Of a DNA stretch of 9,420 nucleotides, positions 1 through 7,687 are shown one piece after another. The notes under the pieces were generated by a model that was given only the letters and a program-made list of their open reading frames with translations, had not been told where the DNA came from and did not search any database. Numbering within the stretch: the first letter of the stretch is position 1; every line of letters starts with the position of its first letter. Made by a program: the position numbers and the translations under genes. Source of the DNA: Gallionella sp. (GTDB taxonomy: Bacteria; Pseudomonadota; Gammaproteobacteria; Burkholderiales; Gallionellaceae); assembly GCA_017880945.1 (NCBI GenBank), contig JADGRM010000071.1, forward strand, positions 1 to 9,420, given 5' to 3'.

Positions 1-1470
1 CACATTATTGGAAGCCAGCATCAAGGTGCGGCACTCCATCTGCGCTTCCAGCGACAACGGCACGTGTACCGCCATTTGGTCACCGTCGAAGTCGGCGTTG
101 AATGCCGAACAGACCAGCGGATGCAACTGGATCGCCTTGCCTTCGATCAGGATGGGTTCGAACGCCTGAATACCCAAACGGTGCAGGGTCGGCGCACGGT
201 TCAACATCACAGGATGTTCACGTATCACCTCTTCGAGTATGTCCCACACGATAGGCTCTTCTGCTTCCACCATGCGCTTGCTGGCCTTGATGGTAGTCGC
301 CAATCCCATCGCCTCGAGGCGGCTGAAAATGAACGGCTTGAACAATTCCAATGCCATTTTTTTGGGCAGCCCGCATTGATGCAGCTTGAGTTGCGGACCG
401 ACCACAATCACCGAACGACCCGAATAGTCGACGCGTTTACCCAGCAGGTTTTGGCGGAAACGACCGCTCTTGCCCTTGATCATGTCAGCCAGGGATTTCA
501 ACTGGCGCTTGTTAGCACCGGTCATCGCCTTGCCGCGACGACCATTGTCCAGCAATGAGTCCACGGCTTCCTGCAACATGCGTTTCTCGTTGCGCACGAT
601 GATGTCAGGCGCTTTCAGTTCAAGCAAACGACGCAGACGGTTGTTGCGGTTGATCACGCGACGATACAGATCATTCAGATCGGAAGTCGCAAAGCGACCG
701 CCATCCAGCGGCACCAGCGGACGCAGCTCCGGCGGCAAGACTGGCAACACTGTCATCACCATCCATTGCGGCTTGATGCCGGATGCGTTAAACGCTTCCA
801 GAATTTTCAGGCGCTTGGCGTATTTCTTGATTTTGGTTTCCGAACCGGTCGCCGCAAGATCAGCGCGTATCGTTTCGATTTCACCGGTGACATCCAGACT
901 GCTCAACAGTGCGCGGATACCTTCCGCGCCCATCGTCGCGGTGAACTCATCGCCGTATTCTTCGGTCTTGGCAAGATAATCATCCTCGGACAACAGCTGG
1001 CCGCGATTCAACGGGGTCATGCCGGGTTCGGTCACCACATAGGCCTCGAAGTACAACACACGCTCGATGTCCCGCAGGGTCATGTCCAATACCATGCCGA
1101 GACGCGATGGCAGGGATTTAAGGAACCAGATATGCGCCACCGGGCTGGCCAATTCGATATGTCCCATGCGTTCGCGGCGCACCTTGGACAGGGTCACTTC
1201 CACGCCGCATTTTTCGCAGATCACACCGCGATGCTTCAGGCGCTTGTACTTGCCGCACAAGCACTCATAATCCTTTACCGGCCCGAAGATCTTCGCGCAG
1301 AACAGCCCGTCACGCTCCGGCTTGAAGGTGCGGTAGTTGATGGTTTCCGGCTTTTTGACTTCGCCATAGGACCAAGAGCGGATTTTCTCCGGCGACGCAA
1401 GACCGATTTTGATCGCGTCGAACTCTTCTTTTTGTGTGACCTGCTTAAATAAATCCAGCAATGATTTCAT
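1..1470 (-). CDS. rpoC: DNA-directed RNA polymerase subunit beta' (N-terminal 490 residues; runs off the left edge)
   Basis: Largest catalytic subunit of RNA polymerase. It forms the clamp and half of the active-site cleft with RpoB. Translating from ATG at 1470 gives an open frame of exactly 490 codons to base 1. Visible motifs: the zinc ribbon with C70 and C72 then C85 and C88 (CLCGKYKR...CEKCG), and the catalytic NADFDGD at residues 458-464, whose three aspartates hold the active-site magnesium. These positions match E. coli beta' numbering exactly, so no insertion or deletion has occurred in this half. The start is supported by AGGAG at 1477-1481, six bases upstream. It follows rpoB after an 87-bp spacer and is presumably cotranscribed with it. 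About two thirds of the protein, including the trigger loop and second zinc site, lies outside the window. The truncation is due to the window edge, not to gene damage. Confidence 0.98.
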   Translation of the reverse strand, partial: MKSLLDLFKQVTQKEEFDAIKIGLASPEKIRSWSYGEVKKPETINYRTFKPERDGLFCAKIFGPVKDYECLCGKYKRLKHRGVICEKCGVEVTLSKVRRERMGHIELASPVAHIWFLKSLPSRLGMVLDMTLRDIERVLYFEAYVVTEPGMTPLNRGQLLSEDDYLAKTEEYGDEFTATMGAEGIRALLSSLDVTGEIETIRADLAATGSETKIKKYAKRLKILEAFNASGIKPQWMVMTVLPVLPPELRPLVPLDGGRFATSDLNDLYRRVINRNNRLRRLLELKAPDIIVRNEKRMLQEAVDSLLDNGRRGKAMTGANKRQLKSLADMIKGKSGRFRQNLLGKRVDYSGRSVIVVGPQLKLHQCGLPKKMALELFKPFIFSRLEAMGLATTIKASKRMVEAEEPIVWDILEEVIREHPVMLNRAPTLHRLGIQAFEPILIEGKAIQLHPLVCSAFNADFDGDQMAVHVPLSLEAQMECRTLMLASNNV

Positions 1471-1524
1471 TTGAGACTCCTATTCGCCTTATGCCAGCAC
1501 AATGTATTAGCAACAAAGTTACGT

Positions 1525-1556
1525 AATTTCCCATGCGTTTAGCCGCACGGGAAATT
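1525..1556 (-). other. 13-bp stem-loop in the rpoB–rpoC spacer
   Basis: Arms 1544-1556 and 1525-1537 pair over 13 positions around a six-base loop. In the minus-strand RNA, 12 pairs are Watson-Crick and one is G·U. The same position in a plus-strand RNA would be an A·C mismatch, so the fold fits the mRNA strand. It begins one base after the rpoB stop codon. No run of U follows, so it does not look like an intrinsic terminator. An RNase processing site, a transcript-stabilising hairpin or a barrier between translation of the two genes are all possible. The structure is read from sequence; its function is inference. Confidence 0.6.
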
Positions 1557-1557
1557 G

Positions 1558-4500
1558 TCAGTGACGCACCAGATCCATATCGATCGCCAAGGAACGGATT
1601 TCCTTGATGACCACGTTGAAGGATTCCGGCATACCGGCATCGATCTTGTGTTCGCCTTTGACGATGCTTTCGTAGACCTTGGTACGCCCAGCCACGTCAT
1701 CCGACTTGACCGTGAGCATTTCCTGCAAGGTGTAAGCCGCGCCGTAAGCTTCCAGCGCCCAAACTTCCATCTCACCGAAGCGTTGGCCGCCGAACTGCGC
1801 TTTGCCGCCCAAGGGCTGTTGCGTGACCAGACTGTACGGCCCGGTGGAACGCGCGTGCATCTTGTCATCCACCAAGTGGTGCAATTTCAGGATGTGCTTG
1901 TATCCCACCGTCACTTGTCGATCGAATGCCTCGCCGGTGCGACCATCAAACAGGGTGGTCTGACCAGACAGCGGCAGGTCCGCCAATTCCAGCATGTACT
2001 TGATCTCTTCTTCGCTGGCACCGTCGAACACCGGTGTCGCGAATGGCACGCCATGCTTCAGGTTGCGGCACAACTCGATGATCTCATCGTCGCTGAATGC
2101 TTCCAGATCAACGGTTTGGCCGTTATGGTGGTTGTAAATCTTGCCGAGGAATTTGCGTACTTCGGTGATCTTGGCATTGGTTTGCAACATCGTGTCGATC
2201 TTCTTGCCCAGCCCCTTGGCTGCCCAGCCCAGGTGAGTCTCGAGAATCTGGCCGATGTTCATCCGCGATGGCACGCCGAGCGGATTCAATACCACATCGA
2301 CTGGTGTGCCATCCGCCATGTACGGCATGTCTTCCACCGGCACGATGCGCGATACCACACCTTTGTTGCCGTGACGTCCCGCCATCTTGTCGCCCGGTTG
2401 CAGACGACGCTTTACCGCGACGTATACCTTGACCATCTTTTGCACGCCGGCTTGCAGTTCATCGCCCTGGGTCAGCTTCTTCTTCTTCAGCTCGAACGCC
2501 GCATCGAATTCGGCACGCTTCTGGGCCAGACCCTCCTTGACCTGTTCCATCTGCGCTGCCACTTCGTCATTTGCAATGCGAATATCGAACCACAGATGGG
2601 GCTCGATACCATGCAGATATTCTTTGCTCAACTTGGTTCCCTTGACCAGCTTCTTCGGTCCGCCATTGGCCACTTTGCCGTGCAACAACTTTTCCATACG
2701 CGCGAACACGTCAGCTTCCACGATACGCATCTGGTCGACCAGATCCTTCTTGTAGCGATTCAGCTCGTCGTCGATGATCTGCTGAGCACGCTTGTCGCGT
2801 TGCAACCCTTCGCGGGTGAACACCTGCACATCGATCACCGTTCCCGAGCTACCTGTCGGCACACGCAGGCTGGTATCTTTGACGTCCGAAGCCTTCTCAC
2901 CGAAGATCGCGCGCAGCAATTTCTCTTCCGGGGTCAGCTGGGTCTCGCCCTTGGGCGTCACTTTGCCGACCAGCACGTCGCCCACCGCGACTTCCGCACC
3001 GATATGCACTATGCCGCATTCGTCAAGACGCGCCAGTTGCGCTTCAGCCAGATTCGGGATATCGCGGGTGATTTCTTCCGGGCCGAGCTTGGTATCACGT
3101 GCGGCAACAGTCAATTCTTCGATATGGATGGAAGTGAAACGATCCTGTGCCGAAACGCGTTCGGAAATCAAAATCGAATCCTCATAGTTGTAGCCGTTCC
3201 AAGGCATGAACGCGACCAACATGTTCTGACCGAGAGCCAGTTCGCCCAGGTCGGTGGAAGCGCCGTCAGCCACCACGTCGCCGCGCGCGATCACGTCGCC
3301 CACCTTGACCAGCGGACGCTGGTTGATGTTGGTGTTCTGGTTGGAACGGGTGTATTTGGTCAGATTGTAGATGTCCACGCCGACTTCGCCGGCAGTCGTC
3401 TCGTCGTCGTTGACGCGCACCACGATACGGGCAGCATCCACGTAATCGATGCGTCCACCGCGCCAAGCCTGTACGGTCGTGCCGGAGTCCACTGCCACGG
3501 TGCGCTCAAGGCCGGTTCCCACCAGCGGCTTTTCCGCACGCAAGCAAGGCACAGCCTGGCGTTGCATGTTCGCACCCATCAAGGCGCGGTTGGCATCGTC
3601 ATGTTCCAGGAACGGGATCAATGAAGCCGCGACCGACACCACTTGCGAAGGCGACACGTCCATGTATTCCATCTGATCAGGAGCAGCCAACACGAATTCA
3701 TTGTGATGACGCGCCGACACGATGTCGTTGGTGAAGTGGCCTTTCTTGTCCAGTTCGGCATTCGCCTGGGCGATCGTGAACTTGCCTTCCTCGATCGCGG
3801 ACAAATAATCGACTTCGTCAGCCACCTTACCCTTGGTTACCTTGCGATACGGCGTTTCGATGAAACCGTACTCGTTGGTGCGCGCATACAACGCCAGCGA
3901 GTTGATCAGGCCGATGTTCGGGCCTTCCGGTGTCTCGATCGGGCACACGCGTCCATAATGGGTCGGATGCACGTCGCGCACCTCGAAGCCGGCGCGTTCG
4001 CGGGTCAATCCGCCCGGTCCAAGCGCGGAGATACGGCGCTTGTGGGTGATTTCGGACAAGGGATTGGTTTGGTCCATGAACTGCGACAACTGGCTGGAGC
4101 CAAAGAATTCCTTGACCGCCGCCGAGATCGGCTTGGCATTGATCAGGTCATGCGGCATCAGGTTGTCAGTTTCAGCTTGGCCGAGGCGTTCCTTGACGGC
4201 GCGTTCCACGCGTGCCAAACCGGCACGGAACTGGTTTTCGGCCAATTCACCCACGGCGCGCACACGACGATTGCCGAGATGATCGATATCATCGATCTCG
4301 CCATGCCCGTTGCGCAACTCGACCAGAATCTTCACCACTTCGACGATATCTTCGTTGGACAGGATCGCCGCACCGGTCAGCTCTTCGCGTCCGACACGAC
4401 GATTGAATTTCATGCGTCCCACGGCCGACAAGTCATAGCGCTCGTCGTTAAAGAACAGGCCGTTGAACAGGTTCTCCACCGCATCTTCGGTGGGCGGCTC

Positions 4501-5634
4501 ACCAGGGCGCATCATGCGGTAAATCGCCACACGCGCCGTCCATTGGTCGACAGTTTCATCGGTGCGCAGAGTTTGCGAGATGAACGCGCCATGATCCAGA
4601 TCGTTGGTGTACAAAGTATTGATTTTCTTGACACCCGCTTCTTGCAGAGAATGCAGCAACGCTTCGGTGATCTCATCATTGGCGTTGGCGATGATTTCGC
4701 CGCTATCCTTGTCCACGATGTTGCTTGCAAGCACGCGACCGATCATGAATTCCTCGGTCACATCCAGCTTTTCGATACCCGCTTCCTGTATTTCGCGGAT
4801 GTGACGCACGGTGATGCGCTTGTCTTTGGCTACGATGACCTTGCCGGATTTGCCCAGAATATCAAAACGTGCCACATCTCCGCGCAGGCGCTCCGGCACC
4901 ACTTCATACTGGATACCTTTCTTGCTCAGATGGAACGCATCAAACTCGAAGAACATCTTCAGCATGTCTTCGTTGCTATAACCCAGCGAGCGCAACAGGA
5001 TGGTGACCGGCATCTTGCGACGGCGGTCGATACGGAAGTACACGTAGTCCTTGGCATCGAATTCGAAGTCCAGCCATGAGCCGCGGTAAGGAATGATGCG
5101 CGCGGAGAACAACAGCTTGCCCGATGAATGCGTCTTGCCGCGATCATGCTCGAAGAACACGCCAGGCGAACGGTGCAACTGGGAAACGATCACACGCTCG
5201 GTGCCGTTGATCACGAACGAGCCGGTATGGGTCATCAGCGGGATCTCTCCCATATACACTTCCTGCTCTTTCACTTCCTTGACAGTGGGCTTGGAAGCTT
5301 CCTTGTCCATGATGGTCAGGCGCACACGGGCGCGTAGCGGAGAAGCATAAGTCAGGCCGCGCTGACGGCATTCCTTCACGTCGAACGGAGGCATACCCAA
5401 CTGGTAGCTGACGAAATCAAGACGCGCATTCTTGGAATGGCTATGAATCGGAAAGATTCCGTTAAAGGCAGCCTGCAAACCATCATTCTTGCGTTGTTCC
5501 GGAGGCGTATAGGCCTGCAGAAAAGCGGCGAAAGATTCCAATTGAGTGGACAACAGAAAAGGGACCGGCAACGCGCCGACTCGCTTGGCAAAACTTTTAC
5601 GGATACGTTTTTTTTCGGTAAAAGAATAGCTCAT
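1558..5634 (-). CDS. rpoB: DNA-directed RNA polymerase subunit beta
   Basis: Second-largest catalytic subunit of RNA polymerase, 1358 residues (E. coli has 1342). Landmarks in order: N-terminus MSYSFTEKKRIRKSF; the rifampicin-binding segment GSSQLSQFMDQTNPLSE from residue 512, with D521, H531 and S536 in the positions of E. coli D516, H526 and S531; CPIETPEGPNIGLINS soon after; YNYEDSI with E818 and D819; the active-centre segment GDKMAGRHGNKG with K1083 and K1091; and a C-terminal QRFGEMEVWALEAYGA block that contacts beta'. The coiled, charged stretch at roughly 950-1065 fits the proteobacterial lineage insertion. The frame stays open 39 bases further upstream, but ATG at 5634 is preferred because it gives the family N-terminus and has GGAG at 5640-5643, five bases before it. 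Expression probably depends on readthrough of the hairpin after rplL. Confidence 0.99.
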   Translation of the reverse strand: MSYSFTEKKRIRKSFAKRVGALPVPFLLSTQLESFAAFLQAYTPPEQRKNDGLQAAFNGIFPIHSHSKNARLDFVSYQLGMPPFDVKECRQRGLTYASPLRARVRLTIMDKEASKPTVKEVKEQEVYMGEIPLMTHTGSFVINGTERVIVSQLHRSPGVFFEHDRGKTHSSGKLLFSARIIPYRGSWLDFEFDAKDYVYFRIDRRRKMPVTILLRSLGYSNEDMLKMFFEFDAFHLSKKGIQYEVVPERLRGDVARFDILGKSGKVIVAKDKRITVRHIREIQEAGIEKLDVTEEFMIGRVLASNIVDKDSGEIIANANDEITEALLHSLQEAGVKKINTLYTNDLDHGAFISQTLRTDETVDQWTARVAIYRMMRPGEPPTEDAVENLFNGLFFNDERYDLSAVGRMKFNRRVGREELTGAAILSNEDIVEVVKILVELRNGHGEIDDIDHLGNRRVRAVGELAENQFRAGLARVERAVKERLGQAETDNLMPHDLINAKPISAAVKEFFGSSQLSQFMDQTNPLSEITHKRRISALGPGGLTRERAGFEVRDVHPTHYGRVCPIETPEGPNIGLINSLALYARTNEYGFIETPYRKVTKGKVADEVDYLSAIEEGKFTIAQANAELDKKGHFTNDIVSARHHNEFVLAAPDQMEYMDVSPSQVVSVAASLIPFLEHDDANRALMGANMQRQAVPCLRAEKPLVGTGLERTVAVDSGTTVQAWRGGRIDYVDAARIVVRVNDDETTAGEVGVDIYNLTKYTRSNQNTNINQRPLVKVGDVIARGDVVADGASTDLGELALGQNMLVAFMPWNGYNYEDSILISERVSAQDRFTSIHIEELTVAARDTKLGPEEITRDIPNLAEAQLARLDECGIVHIGAEVAVGDVLVGKVTPKGETQLTPEEKLLRAIFGEKASDVKDTSLRVPTGSSGTVIDVQVFTREGLQRDKRAQQIIDDELNRYKKDLVDQMRIVEADVFARMEKLLHGKVANGGPKKLVKGTKLSKEYLHGIEPHLWFDIRIANDEVAAQMEQVKEGLAQKRAEFDAAFELKKKKLTQGDELQAGVQKMVKVYVAVKRRLQPGDKMAGRHGNKGVVSRIVPVEDMPYMADGTPVDVVLNPLGVPSRMNIGQILETHLGWAAKGLGKKIDTMLQTNAKITEVRKFLGKIYNHHNGQTVDLEAFSDDEIIELCRNLKHGVPFATPVFDGASEEEIKYMLELADLPLSGQTTLFDGRTGEAFDRQVTVGYKHILKLHHLVDDKMHARSTGPYSLVTQQPLGGKAQFGGQRFGEMEVWALEAYGAAYTLQEMLTVKSDDVAGRTKVYESIVKGEHKIDAGMPESFNVVIKEIRSLAIDMDLVRH

Positions 5635-5668
5635 ATAATCTCCACGATTGAGGAACACAAATTTTGCG

Positions 5669-5693
5669 GGCATTCGCCTTTCAGCGAAATGCC
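5669..5693 (-). other. Stem-loop just upstream of the rpoB ribosome binding site
   Basis: On the minus strand a nine-pair stem with one bulged base (GGCATT-T-CGC against GCG-AATGCC) closes a six-base loop. Its 3' foot lies about 25 bases before the rpoB Shine-Dalgarno sequence. It could shape rpoB translation initiation or serve as a processing site. Only the pairing is seen; any role is inference. Confidence 0.35.
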
Positions 5694-5734
5694 TGCTTGA
5701 ACCACATCAGCGCCGGTTATCCCGGAACTAAAAA

Positions 5735-5787
5735 GTCAGGGGACAGGAAATAATTTACGACTTCCTGACCGCTGGCTTCTTAAGCGG
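5735..5787 (-). other. Further small stem-loops in the rplL–rpoB spacer
   Basis: Two more inverted repeats follow the attenuator. CCGCT/AGCGG (5783-5787 with 5769-5773) has a nine-base loop. GUCAGG/CCUGAC (5764-5769 with 5735-5740) partly competes with CAGGAA/UUCCUG (5762-5767 with 5744-5749). In E. coli this spacer carries an RNase III cleavage site. These short stems are too weak to call one here, but they occupy the equivalent place. The remainder of the spacer, to 5634, holds the stem at 5669-5693 and the rpoB ribosome binding site. I see no convincing promoter. Confidence 0.3.
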
Positions 5788-5788
5788 C

Positions 5789-5819
5789 AAAAGGCTGACG
5801 GTAAGCCGCCAGCCTTTTT
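5789..5819 (-). terminator. Attenuator-like intrinsic terminator between rplL and rpoB
   Basis: On the minus strand, 14 bases after the rplL stop, arms 5806-5818 and 5789-5801 form a 13-pair stem with a CUUA tetraloop. The base is four A-U pairs, giving a UUUU tract at the 3' side. One pair is G·U in this strand but would be A·C in the other, which supports minus-strand use. In E. coli a partial terminator at this place lets only a fraction of ribosomal-protein transcripts continue into rpoBC. The same role is inferred here because rpoB has no evident promoter of its own in the spacer. The short U tract (four, then GCC) suggests incomplete termination. Confidence 0.75.
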
Positions 5820-5832
5820 ACAGCATAAAAAA

Positions 5833-6210
5833 TTACTTGATTTCAGCGGCTGCGCCAGCTTCCAGCAACTGCTTCAGTGCAGCATCCGCATCAGCTTTGG
5901 AAACGCCTTCCTTAACGTTCTTTGGTGCGCCATCAACCAGATCCTTGGCTTCTTTCAAGCCCAGACCGGTAATGGTGCGAACAGCCTTGATCGTGTTCAC
6001 CTTGTTGTCACCGGGGCCCTTGAGCAACACGGTGAACTCGGTTTGTTCAGCGGCAGCAGCACCGGCACCGGCACCGGCAGCAGGTCCGGCTACGGCAACC
6101 GCCGCAGCTGACACGCCGAATTTCTCTTCCATTTGCTTGATCAGGTCGGAAAGTTCCAGCACCGTCATCTTAGCGATTACATCCATCACGCCAGCATTAG
6201 TTACAGCCAT
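5833..6210 (-). CDS. rplL: 50S ribosomal protein L7/L12
   Basis: Stalk protein that recruits and stimulates translational GTPases (EF-Tu, EF-G, IF2, RF3). It is present as dimers bound to L10. Length is 125 residues, usual for the family. The N-terminal dimerisation domain (about 1-37, with SDLIKQMEEKFGVSAAA) is followed by an Ala/Gly-rich flexible hinge (about 38-55, GPAAGAGAGAAAA). The globular C-terminal domain (about 56-125) carries EFTVLLKGPGDNKVNTIKAV and GLGLKEAKDLVDGAP, the factor-binding face. ATG at 6210 is preceded by AAGGAG at 6217-6222 with a six-base gap. It lies 32 bases after rplJ, so the two are cotranscribed. Its own strong Shine-Dalgarno fits the excess of L12 over L10 that the ribosome needs. 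Confidence 0.99.
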   Translation of the reverse strand: MAVTNAGVMDVIAKMTVLELSDLIKQMEEKFGVSAAAVAVAGPAAGAGAGAAAAEQTEFTVLLKGPGDNKVNTIKAVRTITGLGLKEAKDLVDGAPKNVKEGVSKADADAALKQLLEAGAAAEIK

Positions 6211-6242
6211 ATTGTTCTCCTTGTTCAGTTAATTCAAAAATA

Positions 6243-6743
6243 TTAAGCAGCGGTTGCGGCTTCGTTCTTGTCGCGGATCGCAGCCAGAGTGCGGACAAAC
6301 TTTGCAGTCGTCGCATTCATGGTTGCCATCAGGCGCGCAATCAACTCGTCGCGGCTTGGTGTTGCAGCGAGCACAGCGACTTGTTCCGCAGACATCAGGG
6401 AACCACTCATTGCACCGGCCTTGATCACCAGCTTGTCATTGGTTTTGGCAAAATCGAACACCACTTTTGCCGCAGCGACTGCATCAGCACTCATGCTATA
6501 CACAAGAGGGCCGACCATTTTTTCAGCCAGTGCTTCAAAAGGCGTTCCTTTTACCGCGCGCTGTGCCAAGGTGTTTTTCAACACATGGAAATACACCCCA
6601 GACTTACGCGCGCTAGCACGCAACTTGGTGATGTCAGCGACCTTGATGCCACGGTATTCTGCCAAAACGATAGTTTGCGCCTGCGCCACCTGGGCACTGA
6701 CCTCCGCTACCACGGCTTGCTTTTCTTGCAGATTGAGACTCAA
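6243..6743 (-). CDS. rplJ: 50S ribosomal protein L10 (TTG start)
   Basis: Anchors the L7/L12 dimers to 23S rRNA at the base of the stalk and, with L12, represses its own mRNA. Length is 166 residues from TTG at 6743. The N-terminal rRNA-binding domain includes IVLAEYRG (25-32) and VLKNTLAQRAV (54-64); MVGPLVYS follows. The C-terminal helix (about 131-157) is where L12 dimers bind. Start choice: TTG gives the family N-terminus (M)SLNLQEKQAVV and has GGAGG at 6749-6753, five bases upstream. The next in-frame ATG is at residue 76, far too late. A GTG at 6779 would add 12 residues with no family counterpart and would place the Shine-Dalgarno inside the gene. The weak start codon fits a gene under translational feedback. 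Confidence 0.95.
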   Translation of the reverse strand: MSLNLQEKQAVVAEVSAQVAQAQTIVLAEYRGIKVADITKLRASARKSGVYFHVLKNTLAQRAVKGTPFEALAEKMVGPLVYSMSADAVAAAKVVFDFAKTNDKLVIKAGAMSGSLMSAEQVAVLAATPSRDELIARLMATMNATTAKFVRTLAAIRDKNEAATAA

Positions 6744-6996
6744 GTCTTCCTCCAATTTCCGGAATGCACTCACGCACACCCCATCGTTTACAACAGCGAC
6801 CTTGAATCAGGAGAACAATCATTCCTGCTCGCGGGCGCACCATCTACGTGGGCCGCCGAATGTCCGTATGCTGGACGCTCCGTCAATTAAGTTTCAGGCC
6901 AACTGCGCCTTCAACGCCTACGGTCTCGGATGCTGCAAGCACGCCAGCATTCCAAAACTTTTGCCGGCGAGTAAGTCGCCAGCGAATTCAAAACAA
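6744..6996 (-). promoter_or_regulatory. rplJ 5' leader with L10-binding kink-turn-like RNA
   Basis: This 253-bp gap between rplA and rplJ codes for nothing evident and matches the place of the L10 autoregulatory leader. The hallmark is GAGACCGUAGGCG (inside 6915-6929) facing CCCACGUAGAUGGUG (inside 6834-6854). ACC pairs with GGU, an unpaired UAGA follows, then CGU/ACG and GGC/GCC pair around an A·C mismatch, giving the asymmetric kink-turn shape recognised by L10(L12)4. Upstream lie a hairpin at 6928-6953 (eight pairs, one bulge) and an eight-pair hairpin at 6963-6983. By the known E. coli mechanism, excess L10–L12 binds here and blocks rplJ translation. I could not pick a convincing promoter in the gap. 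Confidence 0.7.
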
Positions 6997-7686
6997 CTAA
7001 GCGGTCAAACTCGCCTGTTCAACGCGTATCCCCGCTCCCATGGTGCTGGAGAGCGATACCTTTTTCAGGTACATGCCCTTGGAAGCCGGCGGCTTGGCCT
7101 TGTTCAGCGCATCAACCAGAGCAAGCAAATTCTCACGCAACGCTTCCGGCGCGAATGAAGCGCGCCCGATGGTGCACTGCACGATGCCATTCTTGTCAGT
7201 GCGATATTGCACTTGACCTGCCTTGGCGTTCCTCACCGCACCCGCCACGTCCGCGGACACCGTACCTACCTTGGGATTAGGCATCAAACCGCGCGGGCCG
7301 AGAATCTGCCCCAGTTGACCGACCAGACGCATCGCATCCGGGCTGGCGATCAGCACGTCAAAATTCAAATTGCCACCCTTGATGGATTCAGCCAGATCTT
7401 CGAAACCCACGATGTCAGCACCGGCAGCCTTTGCTTCTTCAGCCTTGGCACCTTGCGCGAACACCGCGACACGCACTGTCTTACCCGTTCCCTTGGGCAG
7501 CACTACCGATCCACGCACCAATTGGTCTGATTTCTTGGCATCAATACCGAGGTTGATTGCAACGTCGATGGACTCATCGAACTTGGCCACGGCATTTTCT
7601 TTAACCAGATTCAGCGCATCGCTCAAGGGATACAGCTTATTTCGATCGATCTTGGCTGCAATTGCTTTATATCGTTTGGACATCAT
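6997..7686 (-). CDS. rplA: 50S ribosomal protein L1
   Basis: Forms the L1 stalk of the large subunit, which guides deacylated tRNA out of the E site. In enterobacteria it also represses the rplK–rplA mRNA. Length is 229 residues against about 230 for the family. The signature LGPRGLMPNPKVGT is at 129-142. N-terminal MSKRYKAIAAKI and the C-terminal segment returning to domain I (SKGMYLKKVSLSSTMGAGIRV) are intact. Two consecutive ATG codons are available (7686 and 7683). GGAGG at 7696-7700 lies nine bases before the first and twelve before the second, so 7686 is preferred slightly. The stop of rplK is one base away, which suggests translational coupling. The frame ends in TAG. Confidence 0.98.
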   Translation of the reverse strand: MMSKRYKAIAAKIDRNKLYPLSDALNLVKENAVAKFDESIDVAINLGIDAKKSDQLVRGSVVLPKGTGKTVRVAVFAQGAKAEEAKAAGADIVGFEDLAESIKGGNLNFDVLIASPDAMRLVGQLGQILGPRGLMPNPKVGTVSADVAGAVRNAKAGQVQYRTDKNGIVQCTIGRASFAPEALRENLLALVDALNKAKPPASKGMYLKKVSLSSTMGAGIRVEQASLTA

Positions 7687-7687
7687 G

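Noticed and set aside
64..1452. Plus-strand open frames over rpoC
   Set aside because: The minus-strand frame translates to textbook beta' with zinc-ribbon and NADFDGD motifs; the plus-strand frames are antisense shadows.
1555..5079. Very long plus-strand open frames antisense to rpoB (689 codons at 1555-3624 and 478 codons at 3643-5079)
   Set aside because: Their translations are His/Gln/Asp-rich with no recognisable domain, as expected from the reverse complement of a codon-biased gene. rpoB on the other strand is unmistakable along the whole stretch.
5635..5673. Upstream extension of rpoB by 13 residues
   Set aside because: It adds sequence absent from the family and ignores the well-placed Shine-Dalgarno before ATG 5634.
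6050..6092. Repeated GGCACC/GCAGC units in rplL as a microsatellite
   Set aside because: They encode the Ala/Gly hinge normal for L7/L12; nothing suggests slippage beyond ordinary low complexity.
6963..6983. Hairpin after rplA as an intrinsic terminator
   Set aside because: The eight-pair stem is good, but the following bases on the minus strand are AAAAG, not a U tract.
6268..7158. 296-codon plus-strand frame crossing rplJ, the leader and the rplA end
   Set aside because: It spans two clear minus-strand genes and a structured leader, and its product has no familiar features.
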